Part shown: positions 1-6,207 of the stretch, in pieces
How positions within the stretch are numbered: position 1 is the first letter of the stretch
Layout of the letters: every line of letters starts with the position of its first letter
Origin: Kiritimatiellia bacterium
GTDB taxonomy: Bacteria; Verrucomicrobiota; Kiritimatiellia; RFP12; UBA3636
DNA: 10,020 bases
Direction of reading: 5' to 3'
NCBI GenBank assembly: GCA_017476965.1
Contig: JAFUXX010000193.1
Span: 1-10,020, forward strand
Program-made: the position numbers and the translations under genes
The notes under the pieces: generated by a model
Database searches by the model: none
What the model was told of the DNA's origin: nothing
What the model saw: the letters and a program-made list of their open reading frames with translations, nothing else

Positions 1-36
1 CAGGATGCCCGCGCTCCCGGGCGCCCGCCGCGCGCG

Positions 37-1236
37 TCACCGCGCGCCGGAGCGGAAACAGGCCGGAGTAACGCCGAAGCGCGAGCGGAAGATGCGGATG
101 AAGTAGTTGGAGGAGGAGAAGCCGCAGGCCGACGCGATTCTGGCGACGGTGTCGGCGCCGCCGCGCAGCATCGTCTTCGCCGACGCGAGGCGCGTCTCCT
201 CGATCCGCCGGCGTATGGTGGTCCCGGCGGCGGCGAAGATGCGGTCCGCCTGGCGGCGGCCCATGCCCATGGCGGCCGCCACGTCGCGCACCCCGACCAT
301 CGGATCGTGTGCGTGCGCGGCGATGAAGTCGAGCCCCGCCGCGAGCCGCAGGTCGACGTCCTTTCCGATCGTCCTCGTGCTGTCGCGCCGCTTCACGCCG
401 AGGATGCCGTAGCGGAAGAGCTTCGGCCGCGGCGGCTTGCTTTTGCCGAGCAGCGAGGCGAGCGCGTCCACGGCCAGGCGGCCCGCGCCTTCAAAGTCGA
501 GCCGGACGCTCGTCAGCGTCGGGGACGCCGTGAGGCAGAAGGTCTCGTCGTCGTCCGCGCCGACGATCGCGGCGTCGTGCGGGACGGACAGGCCCGCGGT
601 GCGGCAGGAGTCGAGCGCGAACTTGGCCAGCAGGTCGTTGCCGGCGAATATCCCGAAAGGCCTGGGGATCCCGGCGAGCCAGCGCGCCAGGTTCTCGCGC
701 TCCTTGACCCACGCCCAGTCGGTGACGGGTTCGTAGCACCACGCCGAGCAGCCGGCTTCGCGGATGCGGTCGAGAAACGCCTTTCCGCGGGTCCCCGTCC
801 ACGGGTAGCGCCGGAGCATCGGCACGAAAACGAAGTGCTTGCGCCCCGTGGCCAGGAGCTCGGCCGCCGCGGCGTCCGCCACTTCGTCCTGGTTGCACAT
901 GACGCGCGCCCAGATGCCGGGCGGCAGGGCGGTGCGGCGGCCGCTCGCGGCGACGCGGCCCGCGTCGATGCCGACGATGGGCACTCCCAGCGAGGCGAGG
1001 GTCCCGTTCGCCAGGGAGTCGTAGAGGCGGGCGATCACGCCGTCCGCGCGGCCGAGAAGGCCGCGGTACGGCGCGTAGTCGCTTCCCGAATTGACGAGGT
1101 CGATCGTTTCGAGCGTCCAGCCGCGGTCGCGCGCGGCCGCGGAAATCCCGCGCAGCTCGGCGCGGCCGGCCCACTGGTCGGTCGCGACGACCGCCACGAC
1201 GAGCGGCGGACGGGCGTTTTGCGGCGTCGTTTTCAT
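37..1236 (-). CDS. XylR-like transcriptional regulator: LacI-type sugar-sensor domain fused to AraC HTH domain
   Basis: This 399-residue cytoplasmic DNA-binding protein probably senses a sugar or oligosaccharide and controls nearby glycan-use genes. Residues about 10-280 resemble the periplasmic-binding-protein-like sensor of LacI/XylR regulators. The sensor opens with PLVVAVVATD, contains FGIFAGNDLLAKFALDSC, and has VPHDAAIVGADDDE, the usual VPxDxxVxGxDDxE signature. Residues about 301-399 form an AraC-type double helix-turn-helix, with the classic second-helix signature ACGFSSSNYFIRIFRSRFGV near 370-389. Domain order and length match the E. coli XylR layout (sensor first, AraC last). The ligand cannot be read from the sequence. 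The ATG start is supported because the sensor's first strand begins only ten residues later. No Shine-Dalgarno site sits at normal spacing, and the putative -10 box ends 11 bases before the ATG, so the mRNA may be nearly leaderless. The gene is divergent from the beta-helix gene and shares a 178-bp regulatory region with it. Confidence 0.93.
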   Translation of the reverse strand: MKTTPQNARPPLVVAVVATDQWAGRAELRGISAAARDRGWTLETIDLVNSGSDYAPYRGLLGRADGVIARLYDSLANGTLASLGVPIVGIDAGRVAASGRRTALPPGIWARVMCNQDEVADAAAAELLATGRKHFVFVPMLRRYPWTGTRGKAFLDRIREAGCSAWCYEPVTDWAWVKERENLARWLAGIPRPFGIFAGNDLLAKFALDSCRTAGLSVPHDAAIVGADDDETFCLTASPTLTSVRLDFEGAGRLAVDALASLLGKSKPPRPKLFRYGILGVKRRDSTRTIGKDVDLRLAAGLDFIAAHAHDPMVGVRDVAAAMGMGRRQADRIFAAAGTTIRRRIEETRLASAKTMLRGGADTVARIASACGFSSSNYFIRIFRSRFGVTPACFRSGAR

Positions 1237-1247
1237 TCCGTGCGGCG

Positions 1248-1276
1248 ATTATGCTTCCTTCCGCCGGAAATTTCAA
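1248..1276 (-). promoter_or_regulatory. Promoter of the XylR-like regulator gene
   Basis: On the minus strand, TTGAAA (1276-1271) is followed by a 17-base spacer and then CATAAT (1253-1248). Each hexamer matches the sigma-70 consensus at five of six positions. A start site 6-8 bases beyond the -10 box would leave only about 4-5 bases before the ATG at 1236. This is a sequence match only; no transcript data are available. Confidence 0.6.
1259..1269. promoter_or_regulatory. Inverted repeat TTCCGCCGGAA, possible autoregulatory operator
   Basis: TTCCG-C-CGGAA is a perfect 5-1-5 inverted repeat lying within the 17-base spacer between the -35 and -10 boxes of the regulator gene. A protein bound here would block RNA polymerase, so autorepression is the simplest reading. 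AraC-type domains usually bind direct repeats, so the binding protein could be another factor. A short palindrome in GC-rich DNA can also arise by chance. Confidence 0.35.
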
Positions 1277-1284
1277 GCACAAAT

Positions 1285-1313
1285 GGGACATTGCGTCTTG
1301 TTCGTGCTATCAT
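1285..1313 (+). promoter_or_regulatory. Probable promoter of the beta-helix protein gene
   Basis: GGGACA (1285-1290) is followed by a 17-base spacer and TATCAT (1308-1313), preceded directly by TGC as an extended -10. The same TGCTAnnAT arrangement occurs in the toxin-antitoxin promoter at 5518-5526. The -35 matches TTGACA at only four of six positions, as expected of an activator-dependent promoter. The predicted start near 1320 gives a leader of about 95 bases. A weaker alternative is TTGCGC (1332-1337), 17 bases, GATTAT (1355-1360). Confidence 0.45.
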
Positions 1314-1322
1314 TGCGTCCTG
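1289..1322 (+). promoter_or_regulatory. Direct repeat CATTGCGTCYTG x2, candidate AraC/XylR-type operator
   Basis: CATTGCGTCTTG (1289-1300) recurs as CATTGCGTCCTG (1311-1322) with one mismatch and a 22-bp period, so both copies lie on the same DNA face. The core ATTGCG appears a third time at 1331-1336. AraC-family proteins typically bind two direct half-sites about two helical turns apart. The site lies beside the gene for just such a regulator. It overlaps the proposed -10 box, or lies immediately upstream of the alternative promoter, so the sign of control is uncertain. Confidence 0.5.
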
Positions 1323-1414
1323 TCTTTGCAATTGCGCAAGCGCCGCAGAAATGCGATTATTCCTGCGATTTGAGAATCCTTCCGGCATCCACCTTCCGGG
1401 AAAGCGACATCGAC

Positions 1415-4400
1415 ATGAAAATCACGCAACTCACAAACGCCGCGGCGGCATTCCTCTTTTTCGCCGCCACCGCCGCTTTCGCGGCCAACACGTGGTACGT
1501 CTCGCCGGACGGCGACAACGCCGCCGCCGGCACCGAGGCCACGCCCTTCCGCACCATCCAATACGCCGTGAATGCGGCGACGGCTGGCGACACGATCGTC
1601 CTTCTGCCCGGCGACTACGGCGCCGACCAGGGCACGACGACCACGACGGTGAGCGGCAACTCCTCCGCCAACCGCGTCGTGGTCGACAAGCCGCTCACGA
1701 TCATCGGCCGCGACGGCCGCGACAAGACCCGCATCGTCGGCGCGTGGGACACGGCGGAATACGCCGACCTCCCCTGGGGATTCGGACCGAACGCCGTCCG
1801 GTGCGTCTGGATCTCCAACACCGCCTCGGGGACGCGCCTCGAAGGCATCACCTTCCAGGACGGCTCCGTCCCGATATGGAACGTTCAGGGCAACGACATC
1901 GGCGGCGGTGGTGGCGTAGTGGTTTATAGTGCCAACACCGCCGCCACGATCGTAGATTGCGCGGTCGTCAACTGCCAGGGATTCAATGGCGGCGGCGTCT
2001 GCTCGACCAAAGAGAATGGCGCCAGCGTCAAGGTGGTGCGGACGCTCTTCAAGCGCTGCCGGGGCTCGAAGTTCGGCCAGGCCCTGCGCGGCGGCGGCGC
2101 CTACAACTGCGTCTTCGACGACAACGGCTACACGTGCTTCAAGGACGGAACCGCGAAGATAGACTCCTCCAACGCCGAAAAAGCAGGTGCCTTCAGTTAC
2201 GGCTACACGGCCATCAACTGCACGTTCGTGAACAACGTGTCATACGGTACTGGCGGAAATGGCACGTTCGCGGGCGGCGTCTACAACTGCCTTTTCCAAA
2301 GCAATGGAAAATCTGCCGGAATAAATGCGAGTTATTGCAAAACGACGGGCAGCAACGTGGCAAGCACGGCGGCGCTCTACACCAAGTTCGAGGTCGTGTC
2401 GCCCTTCGACGGCGACTACCGCCTCGCCTACAACGCCGACGCGCTGGACGCCGGCGACGCGACCAAGGTTTCCAGCATCCCTGACGGCTTCCGCGACAAG
2501 GACTACTACGGCAATCCCCTCGCGGCGAGCGGTACGATCCACGCCGGTGCCGTTCAGGACGCGCTGGCGTCGACCGCGAGCGGCATCACCGTCACGCCGA
2601 GCACCTACGGATCGTGGCTGTTCGACGGCGAGCCGGTTCAGATGATCAACCGCACGTGGCGGTCCGCCGAGGGCTGGCCCGTCGCGTTCAACGTGAAGTT
2701 CGTTCCCGTCGAGGGACGTGCGCTGGTGAACTACTCCATGGGCAACGCACCGTATTGGCCCCTTCCGGACGACTCCATCTACGTCACGGCGAGGCGCAAC
2801 CAGGTGCAGGGCGTCAACTTGGTGACCACGTCCAACATCTTCTACGCCGATCCGGTGAACGGCAGCGACGAAACCGGCGACGGCTCGGAGGAAAATCCCT
2901 TCAAGACCCTCAACAAGGCCGTCAAGAAGACGACGGTCAGCTTCGTCGTGCGCGCCCTGCCCGGCGACTACAACGAGGGCGGCGAGAACTACGGCGGGAT
3001 GACCAACCGCGTCGTCGTGCCGCAGACGCTGGCCGGGAACCTGCGCGTCGTGGCCGTCGGCGGTCCGGAGAACACCTTCATCACGGGCGCGTCCGCAACG
3101 TCCGGCGACACGGCCAACGGCACCGGACCGGATGCTATCCGCTGCATAGCCGTCGCCTCCACCAATGACTACAAGGCGGTGTTCCAGGGCTTCACTATTC
3201 GTAGCGGACGGACCGACGGCGCCACGACGGCCGAAGCCGGCGCAAAGACGTACGGCGCCGCACTTTTCAACGTGGACCAGAACAATCTGGCAAACAGTTT
3301 CAATACTGCATTTCTGCTTGACTGCGTTGTCTCGAACTGTGGCGGGCGTCGCGGCGGATGCATGGCCGGCGGCAACGCCTACCGCTGCCGGTTTTCGTCC
3401 TGCGTCTCCTACAACGGCGGCGGCGGCGTGCTCCGCTACTGCAACGTCGTTTCCTCGTCGTTCACCTCCTGCGGCGGCGCCTCGCAACTCTTCGGCCCGA
3501 ACGCGAAGGGCTACAACTGCACGATCTGGGGAAGCTCCTACGACAGCGTTTACAACGGCACCTACGGGACGGGCTACCTCTACAACTGCGTGACCGGCGG
3601 CCGCTCCGGGACGTACACCGACCTGAATGCCGACGCTACGGATGCCAACGTGAAGAACACGCTCTATTCGCGCCTCGCCGCCGCCAGCACGGCGACGATC
3701 TCGACGGCCGTGAAGGAAGACCCGCTGAAGCTGCTCGGCGGCGCTTCCGGCGACTATCGCCTCGCGCCCGGTTCCGCCGGGCTGTATCTCGCCTCCACCG
3801 ACTATTTCCAGTCCTGCATGGACATCGACGGCAACCCGTTCCTCTTCGACACGGAGACTGGCCGCTACCAGGCCGGATGCTACGCAACCATACGGGGGGG
3901 GGTATATTACGCCGATGCCGAAAACGGCAGCGATTCGAACGACGGTCTCACCGAGGCCGCGGCTTTCAAGACGCTTGCCGCCGCGATGGCCGCCGCCGAC
4001 TACATGGACACCGTGATTGCCCTCCCCGGCACGTATGACGAGGGATCGATGCTCCAGTCGCTCGCGCAGAGCGGCGGTTCGGTCGAGCCGACGCTGCCTT
4101 CGCGCGTCGTCGTGAAGGGCGGCGTCACCCTGGAGTCGCGCGACGGCGCGGCGGCGACGGCCATCGTCGGCGCGGCGTCGGACGACGCGTCCGCCGTCAA
4201 GGGATGCGGCCCCGGCGCGATGCGCGCCGTGTTCCTCTGCAAGGGCGCGACGTTGCGAGGCTTCACCGTCACTGGCGGTGCCACTCTCTACAGCACGGAA
4301 AACACCATGACGGTCAACGACTACGGCGGCGGAGTGGCCGGATACTACGGTGCCCAGGCTACCGCCGAGGAATATTCGGCACTCGCCGAGAACTGCATCA

Positions 4401-5353
4401 TCACGGCCAACGTCGCCTGTCGCGGCGGCGGCGCGATGTTCGGGCGCTTCCGCAACTGCCAGTTCACCGACAACGACCTTTCCGCCAACCGGCCCGGTTT
4501 CGCCGTGGCACGCGCCGACCTTGAAGGGTGTTACTTCTCCGGAAACGGTGCGGCCGGAAGCCACTCCGCGATCTATGCCTGCAATGTGGTCAACTGCACC
4601 GTCCGCGGCGGCCAGGCCGGTGCGGGAGCGGCGACGGGAGTGGTTTCCATCGAAAACTACTACGTCGATTTCTGCAAGGTCGCCAACACCGTCATTCTCG
4701 GCGCGAACTACAAGGCGAAGATCGTCCGCAACTGCCGCGTTGCCGGAAATTCCGTGAACACATTCGGCGATGACGTCGACGTGTCGGGCCTTGAAACCAT
4801 CACGCACCACGCCGGCGGCGTACTGCAGGAGGGTTCCAACGCCATCGACGCGGGCGACGCCTCGTTCTGCTCGGCGGAGTTCCTCGCCGGCCGCGACATC
4901 GCCGGGACGCGCCGCGTCCTCAACTCCACCATCGACATCGGCGCCTACGAATACGACTGGGGCGTGCCGTGGGGCGCCGCCCTCGGCGGCAAGCGCCTCG
5001 CGATCGACGACATGCCGAGCGACGCCTCGCTCGGACAGGACGGCAAGTCCCTCGTCTTCGGCGCGCCCGCGATCGGCGAAGCCGGAGTGCCAGTCACGAT
5101 GACCTGGAAATCGAACGGCAGCGGCGCCGTCTACGACTTCTCGGCGCTCGTCACCGGCTCCGGAACTCTCACGGTCACGGCCAACGACTCGCTCGTGGGC
5201 GCTGTCACCTTAGCCGACGGCGAAAAGGCGCTGTCCTTCTCCTCGGCGCTCGCCTCGAACACGCTCGTCTTCTCCTACGACGGCGCGGAGGCCAATGGCG
5301 TGACGCTTTCCGGCTTCTCCAACCAGGCCCCGTTCGTCCTGATGGTGCGGTAG
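1415..5353 (+). CDS. Large secreted protein with three tandem right-handed beta-helix modules
   Basis: The product has 1,312 residues. Residues 1-24 are a Sec signal peptide (basic start, hydrophobic run AAAAFLFFAATAAFAA, cleavage near 23/24). Three modules begin with one motif: WYVSPDGDN at about 27, FYADPVNGSD at about 476 and YYADAENGSD at about 831. Each is followed by PF(K/R)T or AFKT, then LPGDY or LPGTY, then an RVVV segment, a GPxAxRC segment and rungs such as YNCxFxxNG. Modules 1 and 2 have GDYRLA near their ends. Module 3 closes with NAIDAGD and IDIGAYEYDW, like the 'choice-of-anchor Q' ending. Residues about 1183-1312 are a beta-rich tail. No PEP-CTERM, LPXTG or transmembrane anchor is visible. 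Such folds occur in polysaccharide lyases, hydrolases and adhesins, but no catalytic set is evident, so I assign no enzyme activity. An in-frame ATG at 1091 exists, but it would extend the ORF through the divergent regulator and bury the signal peptide. The ATG at 1415 is chosen although its ribosome site is weak. Nine G residues interrupt the module 2/3 junction. Confidence 0.88.
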   Translation: MKITQLTNAAAAFLFFAATAAFAANTWYVSPDGDNAAAGTEATPFRTIQYAVNAATAGDTIVLLPGDYGADQGTTTTTVSGNSSANRVVVDKPLTIIGRDGRDKTRIVGAWDTAEYADLPWGFGPNAVRCVWISNTASGTRLEGITFQDGSVPIWNVQGNDIGGGGGVVVYSANTAATIVDCAVVNCQGFNGGGVCSTKENGASVKVVRTLFKRCRGSKFGQALRGGGAYNCVFDDNGYTCFKDGTAKIDSSNAEKAGAFSYGYTAINCTFVNNVSYGTGGNGTFAGGVYNCLFQSNGKSAGINASYCKTTGSNVASTAALYTKFEVVSPFDGDYRLAYNADALDAGDATKVSSIPDGFRDKDYYGNPLAASGTIHAGAVQDALASTASGITVTPSTYGSWLFDGEPVQMINRTWRSAEGWPVAFNVKFVPVEGRALVNYSMGNAPYWPLPDDSIYVTARRNQVQGVNLVTTSNIFYADPVNGSDETGDGSEENPFKTLNKAVKKTTVSFVVRALPGDYNEGGENYGGMTNRVVVPQTLAGNLRVVAVGGPENTFITGASATSGDTANGTGPDAIRCIAVASTNDYKAVFQGFTIRSGRTDGATTAEAGAKTYGAALFNVDQNNLANSFNTAFLLDCVVSNCGGRRGGCMAGGNAYRCRFSSCVSYNGGGGVLRYCNVVSSSFTSCGGASQLFGPNAKGYNCTIWGSSYDSVYNGTYGTGYLYNCVTGGRSGTYTDLNADATDANVKNTLYSRLAAASTATISTAVKEDPLKLLGGASGDYRLAPGSAGLYLASTDYFQSCMDIDGNPFLFDTETGRYQAGCYATIRGGVYYADAENGSDSNDGLTEAAAFKTLAAAMAAADYMDTVIALPGTYDEGSMLQSLAQSGGSVEPTLPSRVVVKGGVTLESRDGAAATAIVGAASDDASAVKGCGPGAMRAVFLCKGATLRGFTVTGGATLYSTENTMTVNDYGGGVAGYYGAQATAEEYSALAENCIITANVACRGGGAMFGRFRNCQFTDNDLSANRPGFAVARADLEGCYFSGNGAAGSHSAIYACNVVNCTVRGGQAGAGAATGVVSIENYYVDFCKVANTVILGANYKAKIVRNCRVAGNSVNTFGDDVDVSGLETITHHAGGVLQEGSNAIDAGDASFCSAEFLAGRDIAGTRRVLNSTIDIGAYEYDWGVPWGAALGGKRLAIDDMPSDASLGQDGKSLVFGAPAIGEAGVPVTMTWKSNGSGAVYDFSALVTGSGTLTVTANDSLVGAVTLADGEKALSFSSALASNTLVFSYDGAEANGVTLSGFSNQAPFVLMVR
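3894..3902 (+). repeat. Homopolymeric G9 tract inside the beta-helix gene
   Basis: Nine consecutive G residues encode part of RGGV directly before the YYADAENGSD start of module 3. Losing one G would bring a stop at 4014-4016 into frame; gaining one would bring in the stop at 4036-4038. Either change would truncate the protein at about 870 residues, leaving modules 1 and 2 without module 3 and the tail. The tract is visible; slippage is inference. Confidence 0.85.
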
Positions 5354-5366
5354 GAGGGAGGCCAGA

Positions 5367-5469
5367 CAACTTGGACAACTTGAAACGACTTTGATTTGTC
5401 GCGGGCGAACTCGCCCGCGACATTCTAGGCGCGGTTGCGCCGCTGCAAAGGGAAAAGTTGTCCAAGTTG
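5367..5469. repeat. Nested palindromic intergenic element
   Basis: Perfect 15-bp inverted arms lie at 5367-5381 (CAACTTGGACAACTT) and 5455-5469 (AAGTTGTCCAAGTTG). Between them lie a perfect 12-bp hairpin (5397-5422) and a smaller GGCGC-GGTT-GCGCC hairpin (5428-5441). The left arm itself includes ACAACTTG repeated with a 9-base period (5366-5373, 5375-5382). The 103-bp unit has no coding capacity. It may be a dispersed palindromic repeat, a MITE-like element or a structured RNA end. No flanking target-site duplication was recognised. Confidence 0.65.
5397..5422 (+). terminator. Strong hairpin after the beta-helix gene, possible terminator
   Basis: TGTCGCGGGCGA (5397-5408) pairs perfectly with TCGCCCGCGACA (5411-5422); in practice this is an 11-bp stem with an AACT loop. 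It begins 44 bases after the beta-helix stop codon. It lacks the T run of a standard intrinsic terminator (TTCTAGG follows), so its termination strength is uncertain. It forms the inner part of the larger nested element. Confidence 0.45.
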
Positions 5470-5496
5470 CAATGGTTGTCTTGCCCATAATGCCGC

Positions 5497-5526
5497 TTGA
5501 CACAGCAGCCCGGAAGTTGCTAGTAT
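5497..5526 (+). promoter_or_regulatory. Promoter of the toxin-antitoxin/glycosidase operon
   Basis: A perfect TTGACA (5497-5502), an 18-base spacer and TAGTAT (5521-5526), with TTGC just before the -10, make a convincing sigma-70 type promoter. The predicted start near 5533 gives a leader of about 37 bases. It is the best promoter match in the window and probably drives the antitoxin, toxin and the genes behind them. Confidence 0.75.
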
Positions 5527-5559
5527 TGATTCCGTTGCAAGCAATCAGTGCAATCACGC

Positions 5560-5564
5560 GGAGG
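5560..5564 (+). promoter_or_regulatory. Shine-Dalgarno site GGAGG of the antitoxin gene
   Basis: GGAGG lies five bases before the ATG at 5570. It is the clearest ribosome-binding site in the window and fixes the antitoxin start. The neighbouring genes rely on stop/start overlaps or weak sites, so translation of the operon may be strongest at the antitoxin. Confidence 0.8.
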
Positions 5565-5569
5565 TTTCA

Positions 5570-5821
5570 ATGAAGACGATGACGATACGCAACATTCCCG
5601 ACGGTGTCGCGAAGTATCTTTCCGGGCGAGCCGCAATGGAGGGACGAAGCGTCAACGCGACGACGGTTTCGCTCCTCAGCAGAGCCGCGGGTCTTGAGCC
5701 GCGCCAGCGAAGGCGTCGCGACCTTTCCTGGCTTTCCGGCGCGTGGTCGAAGGAGGAGGCCAGCCGCTTTGATGCCTTCGTAGCCGACTGCCGCAAGGTG
5801 GACGAAAGGGACTGGCGATGA
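5570..5821 (+). CDS. FitA/VapB-type ribbon-helix-helix antitoxin
   Basis: This 83-residue protein probably neutralises the PIN toxin encoded next to it and, with the toxin, represses its own promoter. Residues 1-41 resemble a FitA-like ribbon-helix-helix DNA-binding domain: strand MKTMTIRNIPDGV, then two helices with GRSVNATTVSLLSRAAG. A basic patch, RQRRRR (45-50), links to a C-terminal segment (about 52-83) containing WSKEEASRFDAFVADCR and ending DERDWR. Segments of this kind in FitA/VapB proteins wrap around the toxin and fill its active site. The size is normal for the family. The start is supported by the GGAGG five bases upstream and by the strong promoter ahead of it. The stop codon overlaps the toxin start as ATGA, the standard order for vapBC pairs (antitoxin first). 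Nothing appears truncated. Confidence 0.88.
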   Translation: MKTMTIRNIPDGVAKYLSGRAAMEGRSVNATTVSLLSRAAGLEPRQRRRRDLSWLSGAWSKEEASRFDAFVADCRKVDERDWR

Positions 5822-6207
5822 GAATCTGCCTGGACACCAACGCATACAGCGCAATGGCCAAGGGACACGGCGGCGCCACATCTCTTGTCGAGGTGGCGGA
5901 CGAAGTCATCGTCCCCGCCATAGTCGTAGGAGAGTTGATGTTCGGCTTTCTCAACGGATCCCGTTTTTCTGAAAACGAGGGGATGCTCAATCGTTTTCTG
6001 GAAGACGACGGCGTTGTCCTGCAGCCGGTGACGCGTGAAATCGCGGAGCGCTACGGCTATGTCAAGGCCGCGCTTAGGAAAAACGGGACGCCGATTCCGG
6101 AGAACGACATCTGGATAGCGGCGACTGCCCTCGAAACCGGGGCGCGGCTTGTCACATACGACACCGACTTCAAGAATGTCGGCGGGCTGGTCATACTGGC
6201 GCCATGA
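5818..6207 (+). CDS. vapC: VapC-type PIN-domain toxin (ribonuclease)
   Basis: The product is a 129-residue PIN-domain protein, predicted to be a metal-dependent RNA endonuclease. VapC toxins of this family typically cut tRNA or rRNA and stop translation until bound by their antitoxin. The expected acidic residues are all visible: D6 in LDTNAYSA, E39 in VVGELMFGF, D97 in IPENDIWIAATAL, and D115/D117 in LVTYDTDF. Length and motif spacing are normal, so the toxin should be active. It starts within the antitoxin stop (ATGA, 4-bp overlap), indicating translational coupling. Its own stop again overlaps the start of the GH28-like gene as ATGA, so toxin and glycan enzyme are probably on one transcript. 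Its exact RNA target cannot be told from the sequence. Confidence 0.93.
   Translation: MRICLDTNAYSAMAKGHGGATSLVEVADEVIVPAIVVGELMFGFLNGSRFSENEGMLNRFLEDDGVVLQPVTREIAERYGYVKAALRKNGTPIPENDIWIAATALETGARLVTYDTDFKNVGGLVILAP

Noticed and set aside
7..22. GC-rich hairpin GCCCG-N6-CGGGC just after the regulator stop, as a terminator
   Set aside because: Only a 5-bp stem, no T run on the minus strand afterwards, and such stems are common at this GC content; too close to the window edge to judge.
491..1291. 266-residue minus-strand frame overlapping the regulator
   Set aside because: Arg/Pro-rich shadow of the regulator in another frame; the 399-residue frame has a complete sensor and AraC signature.
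1346..1370. Short repeats in the beta-helix leader (CGCAG/CTGCG and TGCGATT twice) as a riboswitch or attenuator
   Set aside because: Stems are only five base pairs, and no known riboswitch consensus or terminator/antiterminator pair is visible.
1091..1414. Upstream in-frame ATG that would add 108 residues to the beta-helix protein
   Set aside because: The extension runs antisense through the regulator's coding region and both promoters, and would bury the signal peptide that starts at 1415.
307..1929. 540-residue plus-strand open frame across the regulator and the start of the beta-helix gene
   Set aside because: It crosses both promoters and two well-supported genes, and its translation is Arg-rich without domain features.
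2240..4810. 856-residue open frame on the minus strand across the beta-helix gene
   Set aside because: It is rich in Arg, Val, Gly and Ala with no recognisable domain, no signal peptide and no ribosome site. It lies wholly opposite a gene with a clear signal peptide and repeated motifs. Long antisense frames are expected in GC-rich coding DNA.
6149..6177. Possible internal promoter TTGTCA-N17-AAGAAT inside vapC before the GH28-like gene
   Set aside because: The -10 match is only four of six and the sequence also encodes conserved PIN residues; kept only as something to test.
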